DNA from: Gigaspora rosea
Taxonomy: Eukaryota > Glomeromycota > Glomeromycetes > Diversisporales > Gigasporaceae
NCBI GenBank assembly: GCA_003550325.1
Contig: QKWP01000688.1
Span: 170,035-234,034, forward strand
Direction of reading: 5' to 3'
DNA: 64,000 nt
Position 1 is the stretch's first letter; every line of letters starts with the position of its first letter. Positions 22,463 to 33,983 of this stretch are shown here, in pieces. The notes under the pieces are model-generated. The model was not told the DNA's origin. It saw nothing but the letters and a program-made list of their open reading frames with translations, and searched no databases. Made by a program: the position numbers and the translations under genes.

Positions 22463-23632
22463 CTACTGGGCACCTTGGAAAGCCTCAAGAACTTCTTCTA
22501 TTAATGGTAATAGGTAAACGTCTCTTTCTGTTATGCTATTTAGCTTTCTATAATCAATGCATATTCGCTTCTTTCTATTTTTCTTGGGGACTATAACGAC
22601 AGGTGAGGCCCAGGGGCTTTTGCATTTTCTTATAACTCCTTTTTCTTCCATAGCAGTGATTACCCTGTATAAGAAATCTTGCTTGTTTCTGGATGTACAA
22701 TAATATGTTTGGTATACTAGTTTGGCCGTGCCAGTATCGATTTCATAGTGCGTCAAATTAGTGCACCCGAGTCCTAAGGTTTGACCCTCTTCTGCAATAT
22801 TATCTGCAAAAGTGGTCTTGTTGTTTTCTAATAGAGCGTCTACAACCATTCTTTCTTCCTTATTTAGACGGTTAAAAGGATCCAGGTCATTTGAATTCAA
22901 AGGATCGATCTCGGTTAGGTACACCGCCGGGTTGTCTTCTTTGTAGAACTTCTCTGGGCCCCCTTCAACTACGTCCATTTCATATTCTTCAGAGTAGTAT
23001 ATTTCACATTTTTGCAGTTCTTTTCCCTCCTCATATTCAAGTTCTTCTAGTAGATCTTCTATACTATCTGAATCTTCACCGTCTTCGGTCAATAGCAGCT
23101 GATCATCCAAGTAGGTGGTTGAAATTGCTGTTTCTATTCCTCTGTACTTTACTTTCAGGATTCGAGTATTGAAATTCCACCGAGCTTGGACCATTTTGAA
23201 CCAATCAGCCCCTAAAAGGAGGGTTTCTTCTGAGGATTCGATCACTTGGAGTGGTATGGGTATAAGTATATCCTTTACTGCTAATTTAACCTCATTAATT
23301 TGCCCTAACGCCCTTTTCTTTTGACCATTTGCTATAACTACCACCACTTTTGAGGGGGCGTCAATGTGGAGGCCCAATTTTTTTCTTAATTTATTTGTGA
23401 TAATGCTTACGACTGCTCTGGAATCAAGGATTGCTATGATGGGGTTCCTTTTTATCCTTACATGATATCTAGCAGCGGTGGTCCTACCCGATCCGAAGTC
23501 GTTTATATTAGTCACGTGGTTGACGTTGGTAATTTCGGTCGGTGCCAGTTTTTGACGTAAATATTTTAGCAAGGTTTCTCCTTTGGTTTGGGTAGTGCAG
23601 CATTTGTGCAATGGTTGCACTAGATTGCATTT
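22463..23632 (-). pseudogene. Protease and RT N-terminus of outer Gypsy
   Basis: One frame from about 23632 to 22463. Retropepsin motif IIAILDSRAVVSIITNKL, where the family has D-S/T-G: the Gly is Arg, a single G-to-A change that should kill the protease. LLLGADWFKM follows, then a long Glu/Asp-rich spacer, then RT: KSPWASPVVIVPKKNRKKRI and IDYRKLNSIT. The frame ends in TAG after FQGAQ, where Trp is expected. It overlaps the gag frame by roughly 110 bases in a different phase. Confidence 0.78.
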
Positions 23633-23900
23633 TTAAAATATCCTCAGCTACATTATATGGTTCCACTTGGTCAATAACTAATGGTTGTCTTCTTGACCTT
23701 TGTTTCTTAGTATTAGGTGGTTTAACGGTTCCTTCTACTTGCATAGGTCCAGCACCAGTACGACTCCTTAGATTAAATTTCTTTACGGGCTTCGACTGTC
23801 CTAGTTTATGGGCATGGTGGTCTTTGTTATACAGTTTAGGACGAACTTTGATTCTAGCAAATACTTGTTCTTCATCTGACGAGTAGGTATAATCGTTTAT
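23508..23900 (-). pseudogene. gag C-terminal extension, outer Gypsy
   Basis: Directly in frame with gag after the TGA that ends it. The sequence is basic and hydrophilic (RINDYTYSSDEEQVF if the TGA is an Arg codon; KKQRSRRQPLVIDQVEPY) and ends at a TAA at 23508. Its last part overlaps the protease frame, as expected if pol is made by ribosomal frameshifting from gag. Confidence 0.55.
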
Positions 23901-24797
23901 TCAGACCATGTTTACCCTCCTATTTTCAGGATTATTCCTAAGTTTATTCTGGTTATTCCTTTCAGACATACAGTTGCGTGCCAAGTGTCCATGTTCACCA
24001 CAGCTATAACACCTACACGCCTCTGGACCTTCAATACGAGGCCTAGTGTTTGAGGTTCCTTGTGCAGCGAGTGCGGAGGTAAGGAACGCATAATTTAGAG
24101 ACATTTGTTGCATTTTTCGTGTTAACTGATTTATATTATTCTCTATCTTCTTTTCCGGAGTTTTTCCTCTATCTACCTTGTTTTTTCCATAATATTTTCC
24201 TGCTCCAACTTGCTCAGCTATTTCAGTAGCTTCTTCTAGGTTCTGAGGGTCCTTCATTGCAGTGTACATGACAATCTCCTGTCTATGCTCTGATAAGAAT
24301 AGACGTACGACATAATCATCAGGTAATTTGTCTCCTGGGTCTACCTTTTTCTTAAGGCGTTTGAATTTCGTGATATATTCAGGTACATGTTCATCCTTTC
24401 TTTGTTCAATATTATGTAATTCGTTATACCATTTGTTTTTCTTCTCTAAGGTTCCAAACCGTTTGTTGAATAAGGTTATAAAGGAAGTATCTTTGACGTC
24501 GGACCAGCTAGTGATGGTACTCTTGATATTCTTATACCAATAAGCAGCAGCTCCAAACAGATATCCCGAGGCAATTTTGATTTTCCTTCTATTTTCCCAG
24601 TTGTTGGCCAAGGATGCTTTTTCAAACATTTCAATCCATTTAGTGGGGTCTTCCTCTTCCTTGCCGTAAAATGGCTCTACCTTAATGATATTTAATTCCT
24701 TTACGCTATGGGCGGCACCTCATTTAAATTCATCAGCAACTTTTTTAAATCCGTCGGCTACTTGTTTTAGGAGTTGTCTAAGTTGCGTGGAATCCAT
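23901..24797 (-). pseudogene. gag of outer Gypsy
   Basis: ATG at 24797 (MDSTQLRQLLKQVADGFKK). A TGA at 24722-24720 is followed in frame by the retrotransposon gag domain (PFYGKEEEDPTKWIEMFEKA, SGYLFGAAAYWYKN, ITLFNKRFGTLEKK, then EYITKFKRLKKKV). A zinc knuckle CYSCGEHGHLARNC (CCHC) lies near the end. The TGA fits a CGA Arg codon. From 24629 on, 242 residues are open. It forms the nucleocapsid of the element. Confidence 0.8.
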
Positions 24798-24994
24798 ACT
24801 CAGATCTTATGATACGTATAATTCTTCTATTTTGTTCTTCCTTTTCTTAATCTTTCTTTTCTTAGTTTTTACGTTGATTTACACAGGATCAGTTATCGTG
24901 GCACACATATAGTAGCTTGTCGAGCTCAACAGGAGCAATTTTTAAACTCACACAGAGTTATACCTTATAAATCCAATGTTGATTTTTGTTACGA

Positions 24995-25012
24995 ATCTCA
25001 CACTCACCACCA
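24995..25012 (-). promoter_or_regulatory. Primer-binding site of outer Gypsy
   Basis: Minus strand reads TGGTGGTGAGTGTGAGAT two bases inside the 5' LTR. The TGG start is complementary to a tRNA CCA end. Confidence 0.55.
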
Positions 25013-25014
25013 AT

Positions 25015-25513
25015 TTTTAACTGCGAAATACCTCCAGAAATCGAGGCTAACAGAGCAACTATCGACAGAGAGTCATGTGGACACAGAGACACCAACTGTG
25101 TAGTGGTTTATCGTAGTTGTTAGTAATACTTTTAGCGGAGGGTTTATGTATAGTGATTTGTTAATGTAAAGAGTGTGTGATGTAATTTGTAGAATCAATT
25201 ATATATATAATAAAGTGTCTTTTATTGATAATAAGAGATATGATGGCAAACATGCCTACAAGGTGGAGCGAATATTGCCCGTATATATACATAAATGTGC
25301 AATAGTAAAAAGATCTGGCACTTATGCCAGAACTGTCGGATCTATTACTTATGCCAGTTCTCCTTTATCAATTATTTATACCTGATCTATCATTTATGGC
25401 AGAAACGACTAATATGACAGAAATGGCAGATCTGCCATTTTGGGCGCAGCGACCTCGTGATTTAGTATAACCCGTGATTTACTAATTTACTGGGGCTCTT
25501 ATCAGGGGTAACA
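25015..25513 (-). repeat. 5' LTR of outer Gypsy
   Basis: Partner of 8797-9296. Its inner end on the minus strand reads GTTAAAA rather than GTTAACA, a small decay of the CA terminus. Confidence 0.87.
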
Positions 25514-26143
25514 CCACTTATTTTATCTGAAATCGGTCGTCGAATCATTAATTCTGAAACCCCCATTATAAGTAAAACATATATATGTTCTAGATCATAA
25601 TTCTATTCTTCTTTTAGTCATTATTAGAGATACATTACTATATATATTTCTACTTAACAGTTTAAGGATCAGCAAGCTATCATAGAATAATCCTATAAAC
25701 ATTTCTTTTAAAATATATGATACAAACATGTTAAATTTTAATTTATTCTAAATACAGAAATAGTAATTCTACATTATTTTTTAGTTATCACAACTTTCGG
25801 TACACCATAATAACCCAGCTACAATTATATCTGCTTACCCAACGATTTAACTCTATAACATTACACGTATTAATACGATGAATATTAAACTAATTATTAT
25901 TAAAATGTCATACCACGTGGACAATATATATTATATATGAAATGTCTAAATCATATTTTTTTAACTCACAAATGTTCTCCCAGAATACACAATTATCACT
26001 CAGAATTCTTATTATTATGCAAGTGATTAAGCCTTGGGTAAGCAAAATAAGTACTATTTATAAGCCAAATAGTTCGATTAAGCTAAGTGATTTATTTGTT
26101 ATAAAGAAAAAGAAAAATAAATTCGCTTCTGGATGTTAAATCA
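25514..26143. other. AT-rich intergenic DNA
   Basis: No gene or organised repeat seen. Confidence 0.5.
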
Positions 26144-26223
26144 CATCTGGCTTTGAATTTAATGCGTTCGCCACCTGAGACCCTTCGTGGTCCAGGTTAG
26201 CACATTAAATTCAAAGCCAGGTG
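26144..26223. repeat. Strong 80-nt inverted repeat
   Basis: Arms 26144-26164 and 26203-26223 pair over 21 bp with one G-T type mismatch, around a 38-nt loop that is GC-richer than its surroundings. It could be a hairpin RNA or a tiny foldback. No target duplication is evident. Confidence 0.6.
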
Positions 26224-26483
26224 CTTTATTAATTGTTATGTAAAAACAATCACCCTGTGATCTTTTGGTTTTTCGCATGTCAAATAAAACCGTATTGGTT
26301 GCTACACATCCATTATATAATATAATTAATATTGTAATAAATTAATTTTTGAAGGGCTTAAAACCTCATTATTATTGTGGACTAAATTATAGTGTTGATT
26401 CTTTGAAATAAAAATAAAATAATCGACACGTAATAAATAAATGAATCTACATACGTATTATTTCACCAACAAACGCTTGTTGA

Positions 26484-26597
26484 AACTTAGTTCGTAGATA
26501 ATTAATTTACAGAAAAGGTTAAACTTAGTTCGTAGATAAATAATTTACAGAAAAGGTTAAACTTGGTTCATAGATAATTAATTTACAGACAAGGTTA
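26484..26597. repeat. 38-bp tandem repeat, three copies
   Basis: Copies start at 26484, 26522 and 26560 with the core AACTTAGTTCGTAGATAATT. They differ at a few positions. Confidence 0.8.
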
Positions 26598-27963
26598 TTT
26601 TACAGACGATTAATTCAATATATTGTTCTGACAATTTTTTTATAAATTGCACCAACTTTAAACCTAATTTACTAACGATAATGACTAGAATTAATTTGCC
26701 TGCGAAATTAGCTTTTTGTGAAATAACTTTGCCTAAAATTTAATTCTTTGCGAATTAAGTTTTTTGTGAAGTAATTATTGGTGAGTTAATCGAAACCGAG
26801 TGAACCTGATACTATTAAATATTAAATAAAAAATCAATAAAAATCTAATTAATTTATATAAATAAATGAATCTTAGGACGACATGTTAATAATGATAAAA
26901 AAGTAGTTTATGCATTCTTGTTCTGCGTCATTTCGATTCTAAATTGTCATTTTAGAATCGGTATCCATTTGACGATTATTAAAAAAAGGCAAGCAAAAAA
27001 ATTTAGAAATAATAATAATATCATAATAAAGTAAAAAAATTAAAAAATTAAAAAAATATATATAAATAAGCAAATAAAAATGAATTAATATATGCTCACC
27101 TAAATATTAATACTAGCTAAATTTTCAGAATATATTCAAATATTTATAAATATTTTAATAATATTTGCATTTACCGCGTAGAAACATTCAGGAATCTGGT
27201 CGGGTGTCTTGTCTATATCAGCTGGGCAGGTGGCAGGTCGGCCCTTGACACATATATCTGCAAGTCAGCCTGGCCGGGATACAGTAGCTAAATTTTTTTT
27301 CGTCTGATAGAATTTTATTGTATAACATATAACTATAAGAAATAACCCGGTAGATCACTAGCCATAAGAGGACCCATCGGACCCTCTTATAACCTCCTCT
27401 ATATTTATGCATCACATGCACTCTTCCAACTATTTGTAATTTATATGTGCTTATGATCTGCTCATTATATCGACTAACTAAAGTCAATTTTTTGAGATCA
27501 TTATCTCAAGCATCTCCATAGTGTAATTTTTAGTAATTGAAATATTGCACAAGTATTGTGATGTAATTCTAACCATTTTCATATTGAGAAGATCAAATTA
27601 TTAGACTATTTTGCATACTTTCTTGAATGAAAGATTTTTTAACTATATGATCGACCCGGTTGACCGGCCCAATTAATTTTGGGCAGCCTGGGACGCCTGA
27701 GAATTTGGAATTGGCCCATATCATTAGTCTTTTCTAATAAGAAGCTAATTGCCACAATGATTTTTTTTTAAAAAAAAAAACCTAAATTTAGCTTTTTCCA
27801 AGTTTTTTATGATTGCCATACTCAGCACGGTGGATATAACAAACTTGCAGCCAATACAAAGAACCTTAAGGGTAGGGTGAATATAGATCATTTTCATATA
27901 GGATCATTATGCAAAAAAATTTTACCTGTGTTTCACAAATACCTACTAATAAAACTTTTTTGA
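26598..27963. other. AT-rich intergenic DNA
   Basis: No supportable gene. The frame at 27218-27487 (minus) shows no family features. Confidence 0.45.
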
Positions 27964-28282
27964 TTCAAGTTGACGGACGTACGTAAGTTAACAGATCGAA
28001 AAGATAGTGAAGCAGGATGTAAGAACATCACATGACCTGGGCAAGGGCGAGTCACGGGCCGGGGAGAGCAAAGGTAAGGAGGTATGTGAAAGTCATCATT
28101 GAGATTCCAGATTTAGATTGTGAGACAGGTGAGGATGATATAAGATCAGTTGCCACATATGGTAGTCAGGAGACCTAGGGCAGGATCAATACAAGATAAA
28201 GCAAGCATAAGTAAATAGGGAGCAGCTTCAGCATCTACGCCAAGAGTAGTCGACTCTGCTACAAGAAAGAACATAATTGCGA
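27964..28282 (+). repeat. A1 split direct repeat
   Basis: Starts TTCAAGTTGACGGACG and ends ACATAATTGCGA. It matches A2 closely. The gag ATG overlaps its last base. Confidence 0.85.
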
Positions 28283-29640
28283 TGAGCAGAAAACAAAAAC
28301 AAACTGCAAGACATGAATTACCAGAAGGCAGCTCAATATCGCAAAAGACAATAAGTTCGTCAGAGGCTTCAAGCAACCAAGTGCAAGAAGCACAAAGTCC
28401 AGCGCCTGTGATAGACTCGCAAATGAAAGCATACATAGACATGATGTTTCATGCAACTACAGCTTTGGTAATACAAACAGTAAAGCAATACATGGACCAA
28501 CAGTTCGAAGTGCAGAGAGAATGGAATGTACAGTGTATGGAGACAATTAACAGAAAATTTGTGCAGCTGGAACAGACAAACATGGGCAGTAACGAAGCCA
28601 GCAACAGCAACACAAATAATAACGAACAAACAACAAATGTACAGCAACCACAGCTATTACAACACCAAGATCAAGAAGCCAGGCAGACTCCAAACGTAGG
28701 AAAAAATTTTGGCCAAATCGAAGGTAATTACCCTCCGACACCTACAATTAACAGTTTGATAATGAAGGCAAGCTCTGAGACACAAGACAATAATAAGCAA
28801 GAGAATGACGGACCAGTGAAGTACAAAATTACCACGAGAAAATTTTCAGTCATCAATTACACAGCATTCAAGCAATTACCAGCAGTTCAAGGGTTGAACA
28901 ATCCTAAGGCCAGAGAAACAGAGCGCATTCGTGCGTGGTGGGTAATGAATTGGGCTGAAGGTCAGAAGCTAATTGAAATGCTTCCATACAAACCAAGCTT
29001 AACCAACAGAGTATGGAAAGTATTAGCACTTGGTACTTTTATTAACTTGCAAGAATTTGCGTACAAGAATATGGTGGATAATGTGAAATATATGGAAGAG
29101 GATATGGTCCTACAAACAGCGGAGAATGGAGTTATATCAGTAAAGAAACTCCCCGAAATAATACATTCCAAAATATAACTGAATGGCTACTAGCTTTTAA
29201 ATCATATATGGACGCAGTACTCATTTTATATGAGAATCGTGAGCAAGAATTGAATATATACAGGGATCATATAAACGAATTATGCATCAAATACGAGTTT
29301 TTAGCAGTATTGGCGTATAACGAAGACAGAAGAATCGCATTGATCATGAACCGAGATTCAATACTATTAGATCGAGACATAGAAGCTGAAAGGAAAAATT
29401 TCGACGTAACAACAGCAAAAGACCAAAGCATGAATGGCGGCACTCGAATTGGGCTGATCTCTTGTGATATAATGGAAAAGAGATATGCATAAACTGGAAC
29501 AAGAAAACATGCCCAGACGAGAGGGCCTGCAGCAGAGTCCACACGTGCATAGTTTGCAAGAAGTTAGGGCATAATGAAAAAGCTGTTTCTGATGAAATTT
29601 CAAGAACAAGCAAACAGGCTACGAAAAACGACCAGCAGAG
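28282..29640 (+). pseudogene. gag-like ORF of the YR retrotransposon
   Basis: ATG at 28282; 298 residues open to 29178 (start MSRKQKQTARHELPE; Gln/Asn-rich middle). After a frame change near 29170 the protein continues as TEWLLAFKSYMDAVLILYEN to 29492. In a third frame it ends in a Cys/His cluster, TCPDERACSRVHTCIVCKK followed by LGHNE. A C-x6-C-x4-H-x-C-x2-C-x4-H pattern of this kind is common at the end of DIRS/Ngaro gag proteins. It should bind the element's RNA. Two frameshifts inactivate it. Confidence 0.65.
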
Positions 29641-30129
29641 AAGTGAACTAAAAAAAAAACCAGGTCACGAGATACACGTAAAAAAAAAAACTGACCGAAA
29701 AGAAAGAAGGAACATGTTAAATATAACTCATGCTTCTTGAAAGAATTAGGTTTTTCAAGCGAAGCTAAAAAGATACAAGCTATTCAAACGAATATTTTCT
29801 AATAGGTTTCCCTTGGAAGTCTTGAAGGAATTATTTAAATAAAGTTCTCTTAGTACTCCGCTTTGTACACCTTCTTCTTATTTACACAACTAAAAAAAAA
29901 ATTTATATAAAAAATAAAGAAAAGAATAAATAAATAAATAAATATATATATATATATACGCAATAATAAATAATTACGACACATGTACGATCACATGCCA
30001 CTTTGAGTATACTAATAAAAGATTTTTACTCAATGATAGAAATAAAGCAGGCTCGGAAGGTGCAACCCAGGCACCTGGCGCAATTTAAGGCATCTAGAAG
30101 GATAACAGCGAGTACAAAGCCCGATTTCT

Positions 30130-31497
30130 AGTCTGTTAATCAGACAATTGAGGCAATTCCACCCAAGTCCAAGCCATTAACCCAGGAAGAGGCCAATATC
30201 GTAGCGAAATTAAACCCCCATATTTTTAATGCAATAACGCCTATAAATAAACAAGCATTCGAGTATCTAACAGAAGAGCACCCAAATCGGAAATTTAGTT
30301 AGTATCTAAGAAACGGGTTGGAAGGAGGATTCAGGTTCAATTTTTCAGGCAAACATACAATGATATATAGGAGAATTTAAAGTCAATTGATATCGAACCC
30401 CCCGTATTCAAGGCTTATATTAATAAAGAGCTCAAAATGGGGCGCATGTGTAGCCCATTCTTAATGGCAAACGTGCCATGTTCAAAATTCCAGGTTAACC
30501 CATGCGACCTGGTCGAGAAAAAAGATACAAACCCGAAGGCGTATCGTGTAATATCGCACTTGTCTGCACCTCTCGGTACTAGTATAAACGATGGGATCGA
30601 TATAATTGAATTTGCAACAAAATACGAAAATTTGAACCATGCTATAGGATGGATAATGCAATAGGGAAAAGATGTTTACTTTCTAAAATCGATATTTAGG
30701 ATGCATATCGCATACTACCCGTATACCCGGTCGACCAGGTTTTGCAAGGAATCCAATGCAAGGGCAAGCTCTACTTTGACAAAGCACTTTCTTTTGGGAA
30801 CAGAGCGTCAGGTGGTATATTCTGCCGCTTCGCCGATATAATCACGTGAATAGCAGTCCAGCAAGGAATAAAATCGATCATCCACTACGTCAATGATTTC
30901 CTGATCATAGCTAAAGAGAGTACAGGTCAAGAATTAAAACAATTTCTTCATATTATGAATATTTTAAATATACCATACAAGCAGTCAAAACTAGAGGGCC
31001 CCTGCACCGAACTTATATTTCTAGGTATTCGAATTAACACGGTCAGTCTATCTGCCTTGATACCAGAAGCAAAAAAAGCAAAAATTCTTAAAATGTTAAT
31101 GGAATGGAGTAAGAGAAGGTGGTATTATAAAGGCGAATTGCAATCACTAGTAGGGTCATTGATATGGATCTGTCAAGTAATTCCCCAAGGGAGACCATTT
31201 GTACAAAGATTTATTAAAGCCTTAAAAGACACCAAAAAACAGAAATATCACATACATGCAACAGGCCCAATGAGAGCAGATGTAGCATGGTGGCTAAGGG
31301 TTCTTCCCGAGTGGCCAGGAGTATACTTCATGGAGGACAGAGTCTGGCTTCAGCCAGATACATTAAATTTATACACAGATGCATCCAATCTGGGTGGCAG
31401 AGCAACGTACGAGGCATATTTCATAATGTTCAATTGGTTTAGACAAATGAACGTAGCAACCCACAGCATCCAAATCGTGAACTACTTACAAGCTTAG
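30130..31497 (+). pseudogene. Reverse transcriptase region of the YR retrotransposon
   Basis: Motifs in order: FEYLTEEHPNRKF, YLRNGLEGGFRFNF, KAYRVISHLSAPLGTSINDG, SKIDI-stop-DAYRILPVYP (first catalytic Asp), FGNRASGGIFCRFADII, and IIHYVNDFLIIAKE, where the family has Y-x-D-D. The first Asp of the pair is Asn. From 30955 to 31497 the frame is open (TELIFLGIRINTVS, GSLIWICQVIPQGRPF). Stops are TAG for Gln and TGA for Trp, with frame changes near 30660 and 31490. RNase H begins at its end (LNLYTDASNLGG). Confidence 0.78.
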
Positions 31498-31760
31498 TCG
31501 CGATTCTTACCTTTTCTCCTTTGTTGGCGCAGAAGCGCATTATTATGTGGACGGATAACCAATCCAATGCAGAAGTGTTTTACGCGGGAGCTTGCAAGAA
31601 CCTGGAAATCAACAGCATAATCGCGAAAATGTATATGGCTCAAATTAGAGGAAATTTTTCCATCAAACTTGAATATATAGCTGGGAAAGATAACAAAAAA
31701 GCCGATCTATTATTATGAAATGGCCACAGAGAATACATGACAAAACATCTGCATGCTCAC
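31340..31760 (+). pseudogene. RNase H region of the YR retrotransposon
   Basis: LNLYTDASNLGG gives the first catalytic Asp. After a frame change, IIMWTDNQSNAEV and EYIAGKDNKKADLLL give further acidic positions. A TGA follows where Arg is expected, then NGHREYMTKHLHAHY in frame. The layout is that of DIRS/Ngaro RNase H. Confidence 0.7.
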
Positions 31761-31799
31761 TACCTCCAACCTATTATTCCAAATGACTTTACTAACATA

Positions 31800-32880
31800 A
31801 TATCTAACATTCCATCTTTAATTCAATAGGGCAGGAGGAAGCTCCGAGTTCGACACAAGGACAAGAAGTTGCAACAACAGTAACAGGAGAAGCAAATAAG
31901 AAGTTCGGCTACAATACCACATTAGACAAGCAAGCAGCAGAGATTTTGGGAATGGACCTGTTAGTACATAAAACATATAATGCAGTTATCAAATGGTTTC
32001 AAAAACTAGCAGTAACGAACAAATAGCTTAACAAAAATAGCTTGATATAGCCGGTATTACGTGATAACTTGACGAAGTTCATAACTTACCTGCACACACG
32101 TGTAGCGCCCCAAACAATAGTATCATATCTTTCTGCAATCAGCTACTATCACATGATGAATCACATAAACTGGAAAATGACCCAGTACGATCCCTTAATA
32201 AGACAAATACTGAAAACCATAGAAGAAAATCATACGTTTGCACCCATACAACAAAAAGAGCATATTACTAGAGGACAACTGTGCTTTATACGGGCGAATT
32301 TGGATATGGCCAGGTCTGAGGACTTGCTGTTTTGGACCATAGCAATGGTAGCATTTTACGGCCTGGCCAGACTTGGCGAACTCATACCCCAATCGCAGCA
32401 GGATCTGATTAAGGTCCAAATATTAAATGCTTTACGATTTGACAAGGCAGATAATGAGACTTTTGCAACCATCTAGTTGCCCAGATCCAAAATTCACAAG
32501 ACAACCGAACTCCCGACCCTAATTATCCATCCAAAAAATGATAACTTATGTCCAGTTTGGGTATTAAAAACATACATTATACAGAGGACTGAATCTATGT
32601 ATGCCCCGGGCTATAAAGTATTGTTCATCAAACCTGATGGTAGCAGCACTACAAAGTGCTGGTTCATAGGCAATTTCAAATTACTTCTACTCGGACAAAT
32701 ATTGCAGGGCACAGTTTCTGGGCTGGGGGCACTACTAAATTAGTATTGCAGGGGTACAGTTACCACTAATTCAAAAAATTGGCAGGTGGTCATCAAAGGC
32801 ATTTCACAGATACATTCAAACACACCCAGCCATAGTGGCGGCAGTATTGACGAAAGCATACTCTGACTGAGCAATTGATA
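31800..32880 (+). pseudogene. Tyrosine recombinase of the YR retrotransposon
   Basis: The N-terminal SAM-like part includes LTKFITYLHTRVAPQTIVSY. The catalytic domain holds AFYGLARLGEL, with the first catalytic Arg (about 32370). GHSFWAGGTT follows in another frame, where the family H-x-x-R has become H-x-x-W by one C-to-T change. IGRWSSKAFHRYIQTHP carries the nucleophilic Tyr (about 32808). Stops at 32024 and 32474 and a frame change near 32745 break it. In the family this enzyme integrates the circular cDNA without target duplication. Confidence 0.78.
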
Positions 32881-33111
32881 ATTTTACTTTGGAATCCGAT
32901 CGCTCGTCAAAGAAAAAAAAAGGGAAGCAAATTTAGATATATATATATATATATATAAAGTGAAATAAAACATATACATGTAAAAAAGAAAAAAAAATCA
33001 AGTCCAACGTGCTATCAGCACGGATCGGTTTACAAGCACGTGACATATATCACATGGATGGAAATGTCAGAGACCACATTTCCTTCTTTGGAATCTGACA
33101 TTTTTATAAAT

Positions 33112-33365
33112 TGTTAGTCACATGTCATATTAACGGTCGGCTTGCATTATGCAGGCGGGAAACCACCGGCCAATGTCATACATCACAAAATCAACTGCTT
33201 ATGGTGATGCCCAGCGCAACCTCGGTTGCTATTTTCTGGAAGCATATCCATTTCAGTTTCAATTATACATAAATCATGCCTACATTCGCAAAATCAATAA
33301 AAATATTATCCCGGTATATATTAGACAGGATTGTCCAAACTGAAGCATGCGTGCAAAGCTTTTCG
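33112..33365 (+). repeat. B1 split direct repeat
   Basis: 254 bp from TGTTAGTCACATGTC to GCAAAGCTTTTCG. It matches B2 with scattered substitutions and abuts A2 directly. Confidence 0.85.
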
Positions 33366-33685
33366 TTCAAGTTGACAGATGTACGTAAGTTAACAGATCA
33401 AAAAGATGGCGAAGCAGGATGTAAGCAAATCACATGACCTGAGCAAGGGCTGGGTCACAGGCCGGGCAGAGCAAAGGTAAGAAGGCATGTGAAAGTCATC
33501 ATTGAGATTCCAGATTTAGATTGCGAGACAGGTGAGTATTATGTAAGATCAGTTGCCACATATAGTAGTTAGGAGACCTAGGGCAGGATCAATACAAGAT
33601 AAAGCAAGTATAAGTAAATAGGGAGCAGCTCCAGTGTCTATGCCAAGAGTAGTCGACTCTGCTACAAGAAAGAACATAATTGCGA
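33366..33685 (+). repeat. A2 split direct repeat
   Basis: Copy of A1 between B1 and B2. It ends at ATAATTGCGA, after which the two copies diverge. Confidence 0.85.
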
Positions 33686-33730
33686 CCCGATCCTGCCCAA
33701 CCTGACAATTTCATAATAATTACCAAGTTC

Positions 33731-33983
33731 TGTTAGTCACTTGTCACATCAACAGCCGGCTTGTATTATGCAGACGGGAAACCACCGGCCAATGTCATAC
33801 ATCACAAAATCAACTGCTTACGGTGATACCCAGTGCAACCTCGGTAGCTATTTTCTGGGAGCATATCCATTTTAGTTTCAATTTGCATAAATCATGTCTA
33901 CATTCGCAAAATCAATAAAAATATTATCCCGGTATATATTAGACCGGATTGTCCAAACTGAAGCATGCATGCAAAGCTTTTCG
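33731..33983 (+). repeat. B2 split direct repeat
   Basis: Copy of B1. It ends GCTTTTCG, taken as the right end of the element. Confidence 0.85.

Larger units (their letters stand above)
8797..25513 (-). mobile_element. Outer Ty3/Gypsy LTR retrotransposon, split by a nested element
   Basis: Two nearly identical LTRs of about 500 bp (8797-9296 and 25015-25513) enclose, on the minus strand, gag, protease, RT, RNase H, then integrase and a small terminal ORF. The order protease-RT-RNase H-integrase is that of Ty3/Gypsy. A primer-binding site lies inside the right LTR and a purine tract inside the left one, both in the orientation the genes require. The inner element (11878-21040) separates the RNase H side from the integrase side; removing it leaves about 7.5 kb. 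No clean 5-bp target duplication is visible (left flank ACCAT, right flank CCACT). Confidence 0.85.
27964..33983 (+). mobile_element. Tyrosine-recombinase retrotransposon, Ngaro/PAT-like, full length
   Basis: Gag, RT, RNase H and a tyrosine recombinase lie in that order on the plus strand, the DIRS-order hallmark. The ends are split direct repeats: A1 (27964-28282) before the genes, then B1 (33112-33365), A2 (33366-33685) and B2 (33731-33983) after them, so A2 lies between the two B copies. DIRS proper has inverted termini and a methyltransferase; neither is seen, so Ngaro or PAT-like fits better. YR elements integrate a circular DNA by recombination and leave no target duplication, and none is seen. 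All ORFs are damaged. Confidence 0.85.

Noticed and set aside
27218..27487. 89-residue minus-strand ORF
   Set aside because: No recognisable motif, unusual composition and no neighbouring gene structure.
27964..33983. DIRS1-type element with methyltransferase
   Set aside because: No methyltransferase motif between RNase H and the recombinase, and termini are split direct rather than inverted repeats.
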